A stretch of 64,000 nt of DNA from Hydractinia symbiolongicarpus (lineage: Eukaryota; Cnidaria; Hydrozoa; Anthoathecata; Hydractiniidae), in assembly GCF_029227915.1 (NCBI RefSeq), contig NC_079881.1:27133501-27197500 (forward strand), given 5' to 3'. The first letter of the stretch is position 1. Every line of letters starts with the position of its first letter. This document shows, one piece after another, positions 49,480 through 61,447 of this stretch. The notes under the pieces are model-generated. The model ran no database searches. It saw nothing but the letters and a program-made list of their open reading frames with translations, and had not been told where the DNA came from. The position numbers and the translations under genes were made by a program.

Positions 49480-50238
49480 GTTTACTCACAGGGTACTTTC
49501 TTTGTATACATTCGACTATACGGGACAAGCCCGGGATTTACGGGAAATCGCGGGTTTTCGTTTGCCGGCGATTAAACTTCTTTTATTCAGCGTCTCATCA
49601 AAAATGAAAACAAGTTTGAAAACTACAAGTCTCATGCGTTTTAGTGGTGAAAAAATAATATAAAAAATCGTTCGGAAATTGAGTTTACTCCCTGGGTACT
49701 TTCTTTGTATACTTTTGACTATACGGGCCAAGCCCGGGATTTACGGGAAATCGCGGGTTTTCGTTTGCCGGCGATTAAACTTCTTTTATTTAGCGTCTTA
49801 TCAAAAATGAAAACATTTTTGAAAACTACAAGTCTTATGCGTTTTAGTGGTGAAAAAATAATTTAAAAAATCGTTCTGAAAATGAGTTTACTCACAGGGT
49901 ACTTTCTTTCTATACATTCGACTATACGGGCCAAGCCTGGGATTTACGGGAAATCGCGGGTTTTCGTTTGCCGGCGATTAAACTTCTTTCAATAAGCGTC
50001 TCATCAAAAATGAGAACATTTTTGAAAACTACAAGTCTCCTGCGTTTTAGTGGTGAAAAAAAAATTTAAAAAATCATTCGGGAAATGAGTTTATTCCCTG
50101 GGTACTTTCTTTGTATACATCCCACTACACGGGCCAGGCCCGGGATTTAGGGGAAATCGCTAGTTTTCGTTTGCCGGCGATTAAACTTCTTTTATTCAGC
50201 GTCTCATCAAAAACGAAAACATTTTTGAAAACTACAAG
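49480..50238 (+). repeat. Segment repeated from 46841-47599 at offset 2,639 bp
   Basis: G-B-H-D order with CATCCCACTACACGG recurs at 13 monomers (2,639 bp). The same offset links 51,91x-53,30x with 54,55x-55,94x, so copy 2 of the 5-kb unit is followed by material copied from its own interior. Differences are small, such as TTATTTAGCGTCTTATC near 49791. Confidence 0.8.
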
Positions 50239-53200
50239 TCTCATGGGCTTTAGTGGTGAAATAATAATTTAAAAAATCGTTCGGGAAATGAGTTTACTCC
50301 CTGGGTACTTTCTTTGTATACTTTTGACTATACGGGCCGAGTCTGGGATTTACGGGAAATCGCAGGTTTTCGTTTGCCGGCGATTAAACTTCTTTTATTC
50401 AGCGTCTCATCAAAAATGAAAACATTTTTGAAAACTACAAGTCTCATGCGATTTAGTGGTGAAAAGATAATTTAAAAAATCGTTCTGGAAATGAGTTTAC
50501 TCACAGGGTACTTTCTTTGTATACATTCGACTATACGGGACAAGCCCGGGATTTACGGGAAATCGCGGGTTTTTGTTTGCCGGCGATTAAACTTCTTTTA
50601 TTCAGCGTCTTATCAAAAATGAAAACATTTTTGAAAACTACCAGTCTTATGCGTTTTAGTGGTGAAAAAATAATTTAAAAAATCGTTCTGAAAATGAGTT
50701 TACTCACAGGGTACTTTCTTTCTATACATTCGATTATACGGGCCAAGCCCGGGATTTACGGGAAATCGCGGGTTTTCGTTTGCCGGCGATTAAACTTCTT
50801 TCAATAAGCGTCTCATCAAAAATGAGAACATTTTTGAAAACTACAAGTCTCCTGCGTTTTAGTGGTGAAAAAAAAATTTAAAAAATCATTCGGGAAATGA
50901 GTTTATTCCCTGGGTACTTTCTTTGTATACATCCGACTACACGGGCCAGGCCCGGGATTTAGGGGAAATCGCTAGTTTTCGTTTGCCGGCGATTAAACTT
51001 CTTTTATTCAGCGTCTCATCAAAAACGAAAACATTTTTGAAAACTACAAGTCTCATGCGTTTTAGTGGTGAAAAAATAATTTAAAAAATCGTTCTGGAAA
51101 TGAGTTTACTCACAAGGTACTTTCTTTGTATACATTGGACTATACGGGCCAAGCCCGGGATTTACGGGAAATGGCGGGTTTTCGTTTGCCGGCGATTAAA
51201 CTTCTTTCAATAAGCGTCTCATCAAAAAATGAGAACATTTTTGAAAACTACAAGTCTCCTGCGTTTTAGTGGTGAAAAAAAAATTTAAAAAATAATTAGG
51301 GAAATGAGTATATTCCCTGGGTACTTTCTTTGTATACATCCGACTACACGGGCCAGGCCCGGGATTTAGGGGAAATCGCTGGTTTTCGTTTGCCGGCGAT
51401 TAAACTTCTTTTATTCAGCGTCTCATCAAAAACGAAAACATTTTTGAAAACTACAAGTCTCATGCGTTTTAGTGGTGAAAAAATAATTTAAAAAATCGTT
51501 CTGGAAATGAGTTTAATTACAGGGTACTTTCTTTGTATACATTCGACTATACGGGCCAAGCCCGGGATTTGCCGGAAATCGCGGGTTTTCGTTTGCCGGC
51601 GATTTAACCTCTTTCATTAAGCGTCTCATCAAAAATGAAAACATTTTTAAAAACTACAAGTCTCATGGGCTTTAGTGGTGAAATAATAATTTAAAAAATC
51701 GTTCGGGAAATGAGTTTACTCCCTGGGTACTTTCTTTGTATACTTTTTACTATACGGGCCGAGTCTGGGATTTACGGGAAATCGCAGGTTTTCGTTTGCC
51801 GGCGATTAAACTTCTTTTATTCAGCGTCTCATCAAAAATGAAAACATTTTTGAAAACTACAAGTCTCATGCGATTTAGTGGTGAAAAGATAATTTAAAAA
51901 ATCGTTCTGGAAAACTCACAGGGTACTTTCTTTGTATACATTCGACTATACGGGACAAGCCCGGGATTTACGGGAAATCGCGGGTTTTCGTTTGCCGGCG
52001 ATTAAACTTCTTTTATTCAGCGTCTCATCAAAAATGAAAACAAGTTTGAAAACTACAAGTCTCATGCGTTTTAGTGGTGAAAAAATAATATAAAAAATCG
52101 TTCGGAAATTGAGTTTACTCCCTGGGTACTTTCTTTGTATACTTTTGACTATACGGGCCAAGCCCGGGATTTACGGGAAATCGCGGGTTTTCGTTTGCCG
52201 GCGATTAAACTTCTTTTATTCAGCGTCTTATCAAAAATGAAAACATTTTTGAAAACTACAAGTCTTATGCGTTTCAGTGGTGAAAAAATAATTTAAAAAA
52301 TCGTTCTGAAAATGAGTTTACTCACAGGGTACTTTCTTTCTATACATTCGACTATACGGGCCAAGCCCGGGATTTACGGGAAATCGCGGGTTTTCGTTTG
52401 CCGGCGATTAAACTTCTTTCAATAAGCGTCTCATCAAAAATGAGAACATTTTTGAAAACTACAAGTCTCCTGCGTTTTAGTGGTGAAAAAAAAATTTAAA
52501 AAATCATTCGGGAAATGAGTTTATTCCCTGGGTACTTTCTTTGTATACATCCCACTACACGGGCCAGGCCCGGGATTTAGGGGAAATCGCTAGTTTTCGT
52601 TTGCCGGCGATTAAACTTCTTTTATTCAGCGTCTCATCAAAAACGAAAACATTTTTGAAAACTACAAGTCTCATGCGTTTTAGTGTTGCAAAAATAATTT
52701 AAAAAATCGTTCTGGAAATGAGTTTACTCACAGGGTACTTTCTTTGTATACATTCGACTATACGGGCCAAGCCCGGGATTTGCGGGAAATCGCGGGTTTT
52801 CGTTTGCCGGCGATTTAACCTCTTTCATTAAGCGTCTCATCAAAAATGAAAACATTTTTAAAAACTACAAGTCTCATGGGCTTTAGTGGTGAAAAAAAAA
52901 TTTAAAAAATCATTCGGGAAATGAGTTTATTCCCTGGGTACTTTCTTTGTATACATCCGACTACACGGGCCAGGCCCGGGATTTAGGGGAAATCGCTGGT
53001 TTTCGTTTGCCGGCGATTAAACTTCTTTTATTCAGCGTCTCATCAAAAACGAAAACATTTTTGAAAACTACAAGTCTCATGCGTTTTAGTGGTGAAAAAA
53101 TATTTTAAAAAATCGTTCTGGAAATGAGTTTACTCACAGGGTACTTTCTTTGTATACATTCGACTATACGGGCCAAGCCCGGGATTTGCGGGAAATCGCG

Positions 53201-55307
53201 GGTTTTCGTTTGCCGGCGATTTAACCTCTTTCATTAAGCGTCTCATCAAAAATGAAAACATTTTTAAAAACTGCAAGTCTCATGGGCTTTAGTGGTGAAA
53301 TAATAATTTAAAAAATCGTTCGGGAAATGAGTTTATTCCCTGGGTACTTTCTTTGTATACATCCGACTACACGGGCCAGGCCCGGGATTTAGGGGAAATC
53401 GCTCGTTTTCGTTTGCCGGCGATTAAACTTCTTTTATTCAGCGTCTCATCAAAAACGAAAACATTTTTGAAAACTACAAGTCTCATGCGTTTTAGTGGTG
53501 AAAAAATAATTTAAAAAATCGTTCTGGAAATGAGTTTACTCACAGGGTACTTTCTTTGTATACATTCGACTATACGGGCCAAGCCCGGGATTTGCGGGAA
53601 ATCGCGGGTTTTCGTTTGCCGGCGATTTAACCTCTTTCATTAAGCGTCTCATCAAAAATGAAAACATTTTTAAAAACTGCAAGTCTCATGGGCTTTAGTG
53701 GTGAAATAATAATTTAAAAAATCGTTCGGGAAATGAGTTTATTCCCTGGGTACTTTTTTTGTATACATCCGACTACACGGGCCAGGCCCGGGATTTAGGG
53801 GAAATCGCTGGTTTTCGTTTGCCGGCGATTAAACTTCTTTTATTCAGCGTCTCATCAAAAACGAAAACATTTTTGAAAACTACAAGTCTCATGCGTTTTA
53901 GTGGTGAAAAAATAATTTAAAAAATCGTTCTGGAAATGAGTTTACTCACAGGGTACTTTCTTTGTATACATTCGACTATATGGGCCAAGCCCGGGATTTG
54001 CGGGATATCGCGGGTTTTCGTTTGCCGGCGATTTAACCTCTTTCATTAAGCGTCTCATCAAAAATGAAAACATTTTTAAAAACTGCAAGTCTCATGGGCT
54101 TTAGTGGTGAAATAATAATTTAAAAAATCGTTCGGGAAATGAATTTACTCCCTGGGTACTTTCTTTATATACTTTTGACTATACGGTCCGAGTCTGGGAT
54201 TTACGGGAAATCGCAGGTTTTCGTTTGCCGGCGATTAAACTTCTTTTATTCAGCGTCTCATCAAAAATGAAAACATTTTTGAAAACTACAAGTCTAATGC
54301 GATTTAGTGATGAAAAGATAATTTAAAAAATCGTTCGGGAAATGAGTTTACTCCCTGGGTACTTTCTTTGTATACTTTTGACTATACGGGCCGAGTCTGG
54401 GATTTACGGGAAATCGCAGGTTTTCGTTTGCCGGCGATTAAACTTCTTTTATTCAGCGTCTCATCAAAAATGAAAACATTTTTGAAAACTACAAGTCTCA
54501 TGCGATTTAGTGGTGAAAAGATAATTTAAAAAATCGTTCTGGAAATGAGTTTACTCACAGGGTACTTTCTTTGTATACATTCGACTATACGGGACAAGCC
54601 CGGGATTTACGGGAAATCGCGGGTTTTCGTTTGCCGGCGATTAAACTTCTTTTATTCAGCGTCTCATCAAAAATGAAAACAAGTTTGAAAACTACAAGTC
54701 TCATGCGTTTTAGTGGTGAAAAAATAATATAAAAAATCGTTCGGAAATTGAGTTTACTCCCTGGGTACTTTCTTTGTATACTTTTGACTATACGGGCCAA
54801 GCCCGGGATTTACGGGAAATCGCGGGTTTTCGTTTGCCGGCGATTAAACTTCTTTTATTTAGCGTCTTATCAAAAATGAAAACATTTTTGAAAACTACAA
54901 GTCTTATGCGTTTTAGTGGTGAAAAAATAATTTAAAAAATCGTTCTGAAAATGAGTTTACTCACAGGGTACTTTCTTTCTATACATTCGACTATACGGGC
55001 CAAGCCTGGGATTTACGGGAAATCGCGGGTTTTCGTTTGCCGGCGATTAAACTTCTTTCAATAAGCGTCTCATCAAAAATGAGAACATTTTTGAAAACTA
55101 CAAGTCTCCTGCGTTTTAGTGGTGAAAAAAAAATTTAAAAAATCATTCGGGAAATGAGTTTATTCCCTGGGTACTTTCTTTGTATACATCCCACTACACG
55201 GGCCAGGCCCGGGATTTAGGGGAAATCGCTAGTTTTCGTTTGCCGGCGATTAAACTTCTTTTATTCAGCGTCTCATCAAAAACGAAAACATTTTTGAAAA
55301 CTACAAG
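50239..55307 (+). repeat. 5,069-bp HOR, copy 2
   Basis: Second tandem copy. Visible differences are very few: TTTGCCGG near 51571 against TTTGCGGG, AATGAATTTACTCCC near 54138 against AATGAGTTTACTCCC, and AAATCGCAGG against AAATCGGAGG (49345). Such near identity over 5 kb implies a recent duplication or ongoing conversion. After 55307 the sequence instead follows the 2,639-bp offset. Confidence 0.9.
51908..51919 (+). repeat. 7-bp deletion junction, copy 2
   Basis: Identical join between 51913 and 51914. It shows that the deletion preceded the 5,069-bp duplication and followed the 1,422-bp one, because 45.4 kb lacks it. Confidence 0.9.
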
Positions 55308-56236
55308 TCTCATGCGTTTTAGTGTTGCAAAAATAATTTAAAAAATCGTTCTGGAAATGAGTTTACTCACAGGGTACTTTCTTTGTATACATTCGACTAT
55401 ACGGGCCAAGCCCGGGATTTGCGGGAAATCGCGGGTTTTCGTTTGCCGGCGATTTAACCTCTTTCATTAAGCGTCTCATCAAAAATGAAAACATTTTTAA
55501 AAACTACAAGTCTCATGGGCTTTAGTGGTGAAAAAAAAATTTAAAAAATCATTCGGGAAATGAGTTTATTCCCTGGGTACTTTCTTTGTATACATCCGAC
55601 TACACGGGCCAGGCCCGGGATTTAGGGGAAATCGCTGGTTTTCGTTTGCCGGCGATTAAACTTCTTTTATTCAGCGTCTCATCAAAAACGAAAACATTTT
55701 TGAAAACTACAAGTCTCATGCGTTTTAGTGGTGAAAAAATAATTTAAAAAATCGTTCTGGAAATGAGTTTACTCACAGGGTACTTTCTTTGTATACATTC
55801 GACTATACGGGCCAAGCCCGGGATTTGCGGGAAATCGCGGGTTTTCGTTTGCCGGCGATTTAACCTCTTTCATTAAGCGTCTCATCAAAAATGAAAACAT
55901 TTTTAAAAACTACAAGTCTCATGGGCTTTAGTGGTGAAATAATAATTTAAAAAATCGTTCGGGAAATGAGTTTACTCCCTGGGTACTTTCTTTATATACT
56001 TTTGACTATACGGGCCGAGTCTGGGATTTACGGGAAATCGCAGGTTTTCGTTTGCCGGCGATTAAACTTCTTTTATTCAGCGTCTCATCAAAAATGAAAA
56101 CATTTTTGAAAACTACAAGTCTCATGCGATTTAGTGATGAAAAGATAATTTAAAAAATCGTTCTGGAAATGAGTTTACTCACAGGGTACTTTCTTTGTAT
56201 ACATTCGACTATACGGGACAAGCCCGGGATTTACGG
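55308..56236 (+). repeat. Junction region after the 5-kb HOR
   Basis: From 55308 to about 55945 this follows 52669-53306 at 2,639 bp, including AGTGTTGCAAAAATAATTT and CATGGGCTTTAGTGGTGAAAAAAAAATTT. After that E is followed by F with CTTTATATAC and a GTGATGAAAAGATAATTT tail, then by G with AATCACGGG. This is where the array changes to the style seen to the right. Confidence 0.75.
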
Positions 56237-58062
56237 GAAATCACGGGTTTTCGTTTGCCGGCAATTAAACTTCTTTTATTCAGCGTCTCATCAAAAATGA
56301 AAACAAGTTTGAAAACTACAAGTCTCATGCGTTTTAGTGGTGAAAAAATAATATAAAAAATCGTTCGGAAATTGAGTTTACTCCCTGGGTACTTTCTTTG
56401 TATATTTTTGACTATACGGGCCAAGCCCGGGATTTACGGGAAATCGCGGGTTTTCGTTTGCCGGCGTTTAAACTTCTTTTATTCAGCGTCTCATCAAAAA
56501 CGAAAACATTTTTGAAAACTACAAGTCTTATCCGTTTTAGTAGTGAAAAAATAATTTAAAAAATCGTTCGAGAAATGAGTTTACTCCCTGGGTACTTTCT
56601 TTGTATACTTTTGACTATACGGCCGAGTCTGGGATTTACGGGAAATCGCAGGTTTTCGTTTGCCGGCGATTAAACTTCTTTTATTCAGCGTCTCATCAAA
56701 AATGAAAACATTTTTGAAAACTACAAGTCTTATGCGTTTTAGTGGTGAAAAAATAATTTAAAAAATCGTTCTGGAAATGAGTTTACTCACAGGGTACTTT
56801 CTTTGTATACATTCGACTATACGGGCCAAGCCCGGGATTTACGGGAAATCGCGCGTTTTCGTTTGCCGGCGATTAAACCTCTTTCAATAAGCGTCTCATC
56901 AAAAATGAGAACATTTTTGAAAACTACAAGTCTCCTGCGTTTTAGTGGTGAAAAAAAACTTTAAAAAATCATTCGGGAAATAAGTTTATTCCCTGGGTAC
57001 TTTCTTTGTATACATTCGACTACACGGGCCAGGCCCGGGATTTAGGGGAAATCGCTGGTTTTCGTTTGCCGGCGATTAAACTTCTTTTATTCAGCGTCTC
57101 ATCAAAAATGAAAACATTTTTGAAAACTACAAGTCTTATGCGTTTTAGTGGTGAAAAAATAATTTAAAAAATCGTTCTGGAAATGAGTTTACTCACAGGG
57201 TACTTTCTTTGTATACATTCGACTATACGGGCCAAGCCCGGGATTTGCGGGAAATCGCGGGTTTTCGTTTGCCGGCGATCAAACCTCTTTCATTAAGCGT
57301 CTCATCAAAAATGAAAACATTTTTAAAAACTACAAGTCTCATGGGCTTTAGTGGTGAAATAATAATTTAAAAAATCGTTCGGGAAATGAGTTTACTCCCT
57401 GGGTACTTTCTGTGTATACTTTTGACTATACGGGCCGAGTCTGGGATTTACGGGAAATCGCAGGTTTTCGTTTGCCGGCGATTAAACTTCTTTTATTCAG
57501 CGTCTCATCAAAAATGAAAACATTTTTGAAAACTACAAGTCTTATGCGTTTTAGTGGTGAAAAAATAATTTAAAAAATCGTTCTGGAAATGAGTTTACTC
57601 ACAGGGTACTTTCTTTGTATACATTCGACTATACGGGCCAAGCCCGGGATTTACGGGAAATCGCGGGTTTTCGTTTGCCGGCGATTAAACCTCTTTCAAT
57701 AAGCGTCTCATCAAAAATGAGGACATTTTTGAAAACTACAAGTCTCCTGCGTTTTAGTGGTGAAAAAAAACTTTAAAAAATCATTCGGGAAATAAGTTTA
57801 TTCCCTGGGTACTTTCTTTGTATACATTCGACTACACGGGCCAGGCCCGGGATTTAGGGGAAATCGCTGGTTTTCGTTTGCCGGCGATTAAACTTCTTTT
57901 ATTCAGCGTCTCATCAAAAATGAAAACATTTTTGAAAACTACAAGTCTTATGCGTTTTAGTGGTGAAAAAATAATTTAAAAAATCGTTCTGGAAATGAGT
58001 TTACTCACAGGGTACTTTCTTTGTATACATTCGACTATACGGGCCAAGCCCGGGATTTGCGG
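56237..58062 (+). repeat. 1,826-bp (nine-monomer) HOR, copy 1
   Basis: Nine monomers minus one base (ACGGCCGAG near 56629 in place of ACGGGCCGAG). Landmarks at +1,826 include AATCACGGG with GGCAATTAAAC, TATATTTTTGAC, GGCGTTTAAAC, CTTATCCG with AGTAGTG, GAAATCGCGCG, CTTTCTGTGTATAC (57405 and 59231) and ATGAGGAC. The unit contains the newer D-E-F-H four-monomer theme. Confidence 0.88.
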
Positions 58063-59888
58063 GAAATCACGGGTTTTCGTTTGCCGGCAATTAAACTTCT
58101 TTTATTCAGCGTCTCATCAAAAATGAAAACAAGTTTGAAAACTACAAGTCTCATGCGTTTTAGTGGTGAAAAAATAATATAAAAAATCGTTCGGAAATTG
58201 AGTTTACTCCCTGGGTACTTTCTTTGTATATTTTTGACTATACGGGCCAAGCCCGGGATTTACGGGAAATCGCGGGTTTTCGTTTGCCGGCGTTTAAACT
58301 TCTTTTATTCAGCGTCTCATCAAAAACGAAAACATTTTTGAAAACTACAAGTCTTATCCGTTTTAGTAGTGAAAAAATAATTTAAAAAATCGTTCGAGAA
58401 ATGAGTTTACTCCCTGGGTACTTTCTTTGTATACTTTTGACTATACGGCCGAGTCTGGGATTTACGGGAAATCGCAGGTTTTCGTTTGCCGGCGATTAAA
58501 CTTCTTTTATTCAGCGTCTCATCAAAAATGAAAACATTTTTGAAAACTACAAGTCTTATGCGTTTTAGTGGTGAAAAAATAATTTAAAAAATCGTTCTGG
58601 AAATGAGTTTACTCACAGGGTACTTTCTTTGTATACATTCGACTATACGGGCCAAGCCCGGGATTTACGGGAAATCGCGCGTTTTCGTTTGCCGGCGATT
58701 AAACCTCTTTCAATAAGCGTCTCATCAAAAATGAGAACATTTTTGAAAACTACAAGTCTCCTGCGTTTTAGTGGTGAAAAAAAACTTTAAAAAATCATTC
58801 GGGAAATAAGTTTATTCCCTGGGTACTTTCTTTGTATACATTCGACTACACGGGCCAGGCCCGGGATTTAGGGGAAATCGCTGGTTTTCGTTTGCCGGCG
58901 ATTAAACTTCTTTTATTCAGCGTCTCATCAAAAATGAAAACATTTTTGAAAACTACAAGTCTTATGCGTTTTAGTGGTGAAAAAATAATTTAAAAAATCG
59001 TTCTGGAAATGAGTTTACTCACAGGGTACTTTCTTTGTATACATTCGACTATACGGGCCAAGCCCGGGATTTGCGGGAAATCGCGGGTTTTCGTTTGCCG
59101 GCGATCAAACCTCTTTCATTAAGCGTCTCATCAAAAATGAAAACATTTTTAAAAACTACAAGTCTCATGGGCTTTAGTGGTGAAATAATAATTTAAAAAA
59201 TCGTTCGGGAAATGAGTTTACTCCCTGGGTACTTTCTGTGTATACTTTTGACTATACGGGCCGAGTCTGGGATTTACGGGAAATCGCAGGTTTTCGTTTG
59301 CCGGCGATTAAACTTCTTTTATTCAGCGTCTCATCAAAAATGAAAACATTTTTGAAAACTACAAGTCTTATGCGTTTTAGTGGTGAAAAAATAATTTAAA
59401 AAATCGTTCTGGAAATGAGTTTACTCACAGGGTACTTTCTTTGTATACATTCGACTATACGGGCCAAGCCCGGGATTTACGGGAAATCGCGGGTTTTCGT
59501 TTGCCGGCGATTAAACCTCTTTCAATAAGCGTCTCATCAAAAATGAGGACATTTTTGAAAACTACAAGTCTCCTGCGTTTTAGTGGTGAAAAAAAACTTT
59601 AAAAAATCATTCGGGAAATAAGTTTATTCCCTGGGTACTTTCTTTGTATACATTCGACTACACGGGCCAGGCCCGGGATTTAGGGGAAATCGCTGGTTTT
59701 CGTTTGCCGGCGATTAAACTTCTTTTATTCAGCGTCTCATCAAAAATGAAAACATTTTTGAAAACTACAAGTCTTATGCGTTTTAGTGGTGAAAAAATAA
59801 TTTAAAAAATCGTTCTGGAAATGAGTTTACTCACAGGGTACTTTCTTTGTATACATTCGACTATACGGGCCAAGCCCGGGATTTGCGG
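58063..59888 (+). repeat. 1,826-bp HOR, copy 2
   Basis: Tandem second copy with the same missing base near 58447. It ends exactly two unit lengths after 56237, where GCGGGAAATCGCGGG resumes. A related third segment, without the missing base, lies at about 61448-63285. Confidence 0.88.
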
Positions 59889-60061
59889 GAAATCGCGGGT
59901 TTTCGTTTGCCGGCGATCAAACCTCTTTCATTAAGCGTCTCATCAAAAATGAAAACATTTTTAAAAACTACAAGTCTCATGGGCTTTAGTGGTGAAATAA
60001 TAATTTAAAAAATCGTTCGGGAAATGAGTTTACTCCCTGGGTACTTTCTGTGTATACTTTT
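59077..60061 (+). repeat. 812-bp four-monomer D-E-F-H theme
   Basis: D monomers with TACACGGGCCAGG occur at 57021, 57833, 58847, 59659, 62095 and 62907; spacings of 812 bp alternate with 1,014 and 2,436 bp. CTTTCTGTGTATAC in F follows the same rhythm (59231, 60043). This four-monomer theme is distinct from the 812-bp series at 30-32.5 kb, which uses F-G-B-chimera. Confidence 0.8.
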
Positions 60062-61447
60062 GACTATACGGGCCGAGTCTGGGATTTACGGAAAATCGCA
60101 GGTTTTCGTTTGCCGGCGATTAAACTTCTTTTATTCAGCGTCTCATCAAAAATGAAAACAAGTTTGAAAACTACAAGTCTCATTCGTTTTAGTGGTGAAA
60201 AAATAATATAAAAAATCGTTAGGATATTGAGTTTACTCCCTGGGTAATTTCTTTGTATACTTTTGACTATACGGGCCAAGCCCGGGATTTACGGGAAATT
60301 GCGGGTTTTCGTTTGCCGGCGATTAAACTTCTTTTATTCAGCGACTTATCAAAAATGAAAACATTTTTGAAAACTACAAGTCTTTTGCGTTTTAGTGGTG
60401 AAAAAATAATTTAAAAAATCGTTCGGGAAATGAGTTTACTCCCTGGGTACTTTCTTTGTATACTTTTGACTATACGGGCCAAGCCCGGGATTTACGGGAA
60501 ATCGCGGGTTTTCGTTTGCCGGCGATTAAACTTCTTTTATTCAGCGTCTCATCAAAAATGAAAACATTTTTGAAAACTACAAGTCTTATGCGTTTTAGTG
60601 GTGAAAAAATAATTTAAAAAATCGTTCGAGAAATGAGTTTACTCCCTGGGTACTTTCTTTGTATACTTTTGACTATACGGGCCGAGTCTGGGATTTACGG
60701 GAAATCGCAGGTTTTCGTTTGCCGGCGATTAAACTTCTTTTATTCAGCCTCTCATCAAAAATGAAAACATTTTTGAAAACTACAAGTCTCATGCGATTTA
60801 ATGGTGAAAAGTTAATTTAAACAATCGTTCTGGAAATGAGTTTACTCACAGGGTACTTTCTTTGTATACATTCGACTATACGGGACAAGCCCGGGATTTA
60901 CGGGAAATCGCGGGTTTTCGTTTGCCGGCGATTAAACCTCTTTCATTAAGCTTCTCATTAAAAATGAAAACATTTTTGAAAACTACAAGTCTCATTCGTT
61001 CTAGTGGTGCAGAAATAATTTGAAAAATCGTTCGGGAAATCAGTTTACTCATTGGGTACTTTCTTTATATACATTCAACTATACGTACTAAGCCCGGGAT
61101 TTACGGGAAATCGCGGGTTTTCGTTTGCCGGCGATTAAACTTCTTTTATTCAGCGTCTCATCAAAAATGAAAACAAGTTTGAAAACTACAAGTCTCATGC
61201 GATTTAATGGTGAAAAGTTAATTTAAAAAATTGTTCTGGAAATGAGTTTACTCACAGGGTACTTTCTTTGTATACATTCGACTATACGGGACAAGCCCTG
61301 GATTTACGGGAAATCCCGGGTTTTCGTTTGCCGGCGATTAAACTTCTTTCATTAAGCTTCTCATTAAAAATGAAAACAAGTTTGAAAACTACAAGTCTCA
61401 TGCGTTTTAGTGGTGAAAAAATAATTTAAAAAATCGTTCGGGAAATG
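59889..61447 (+). repeat. Mixed stretch with returning class C
   Basis: After an E-F pair the order becomes G-like, B, B, F, then the GGGACAAGCCC monomer with CATTCGTTCTAGTGGTGCAG and a class C monomer at 61051, the first since 30 kb. Private variants include GTTAGGATATTGAG near 60219, GGGTAATTTC near 60243, CAGCCTCTCATC near 60745, TTTAATGG with GTTAATTTAAACAATCG near 60797, and AAGCTTCTC near 60949 and 61357. It resembles the left-hand array more than its neighbours do. Confidence 0.75.

Larger units (their letters stand above)
45170..50238 (+). repeat. 5,069-bp (25-monomer) HOR, copy 1
   Basis: Twenty-five monomers with one inserted base and one 7-bp deletion (25 x 203 + 1 - 7). Landmarks repeat at exactly +5,069: ACCAGTC (45572 and 50641), the 7-bp deletion (46844 and 51913), TTTTAGTGTTGCAAAAATAATTT (about 47613 and 52682) and CTTTTTTTGTATAC (about 48685 and 53754). 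This is the largest tandem duplication in the window and contains the second 1,422-bp copy and the dimer run. Confidence 0.9.
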
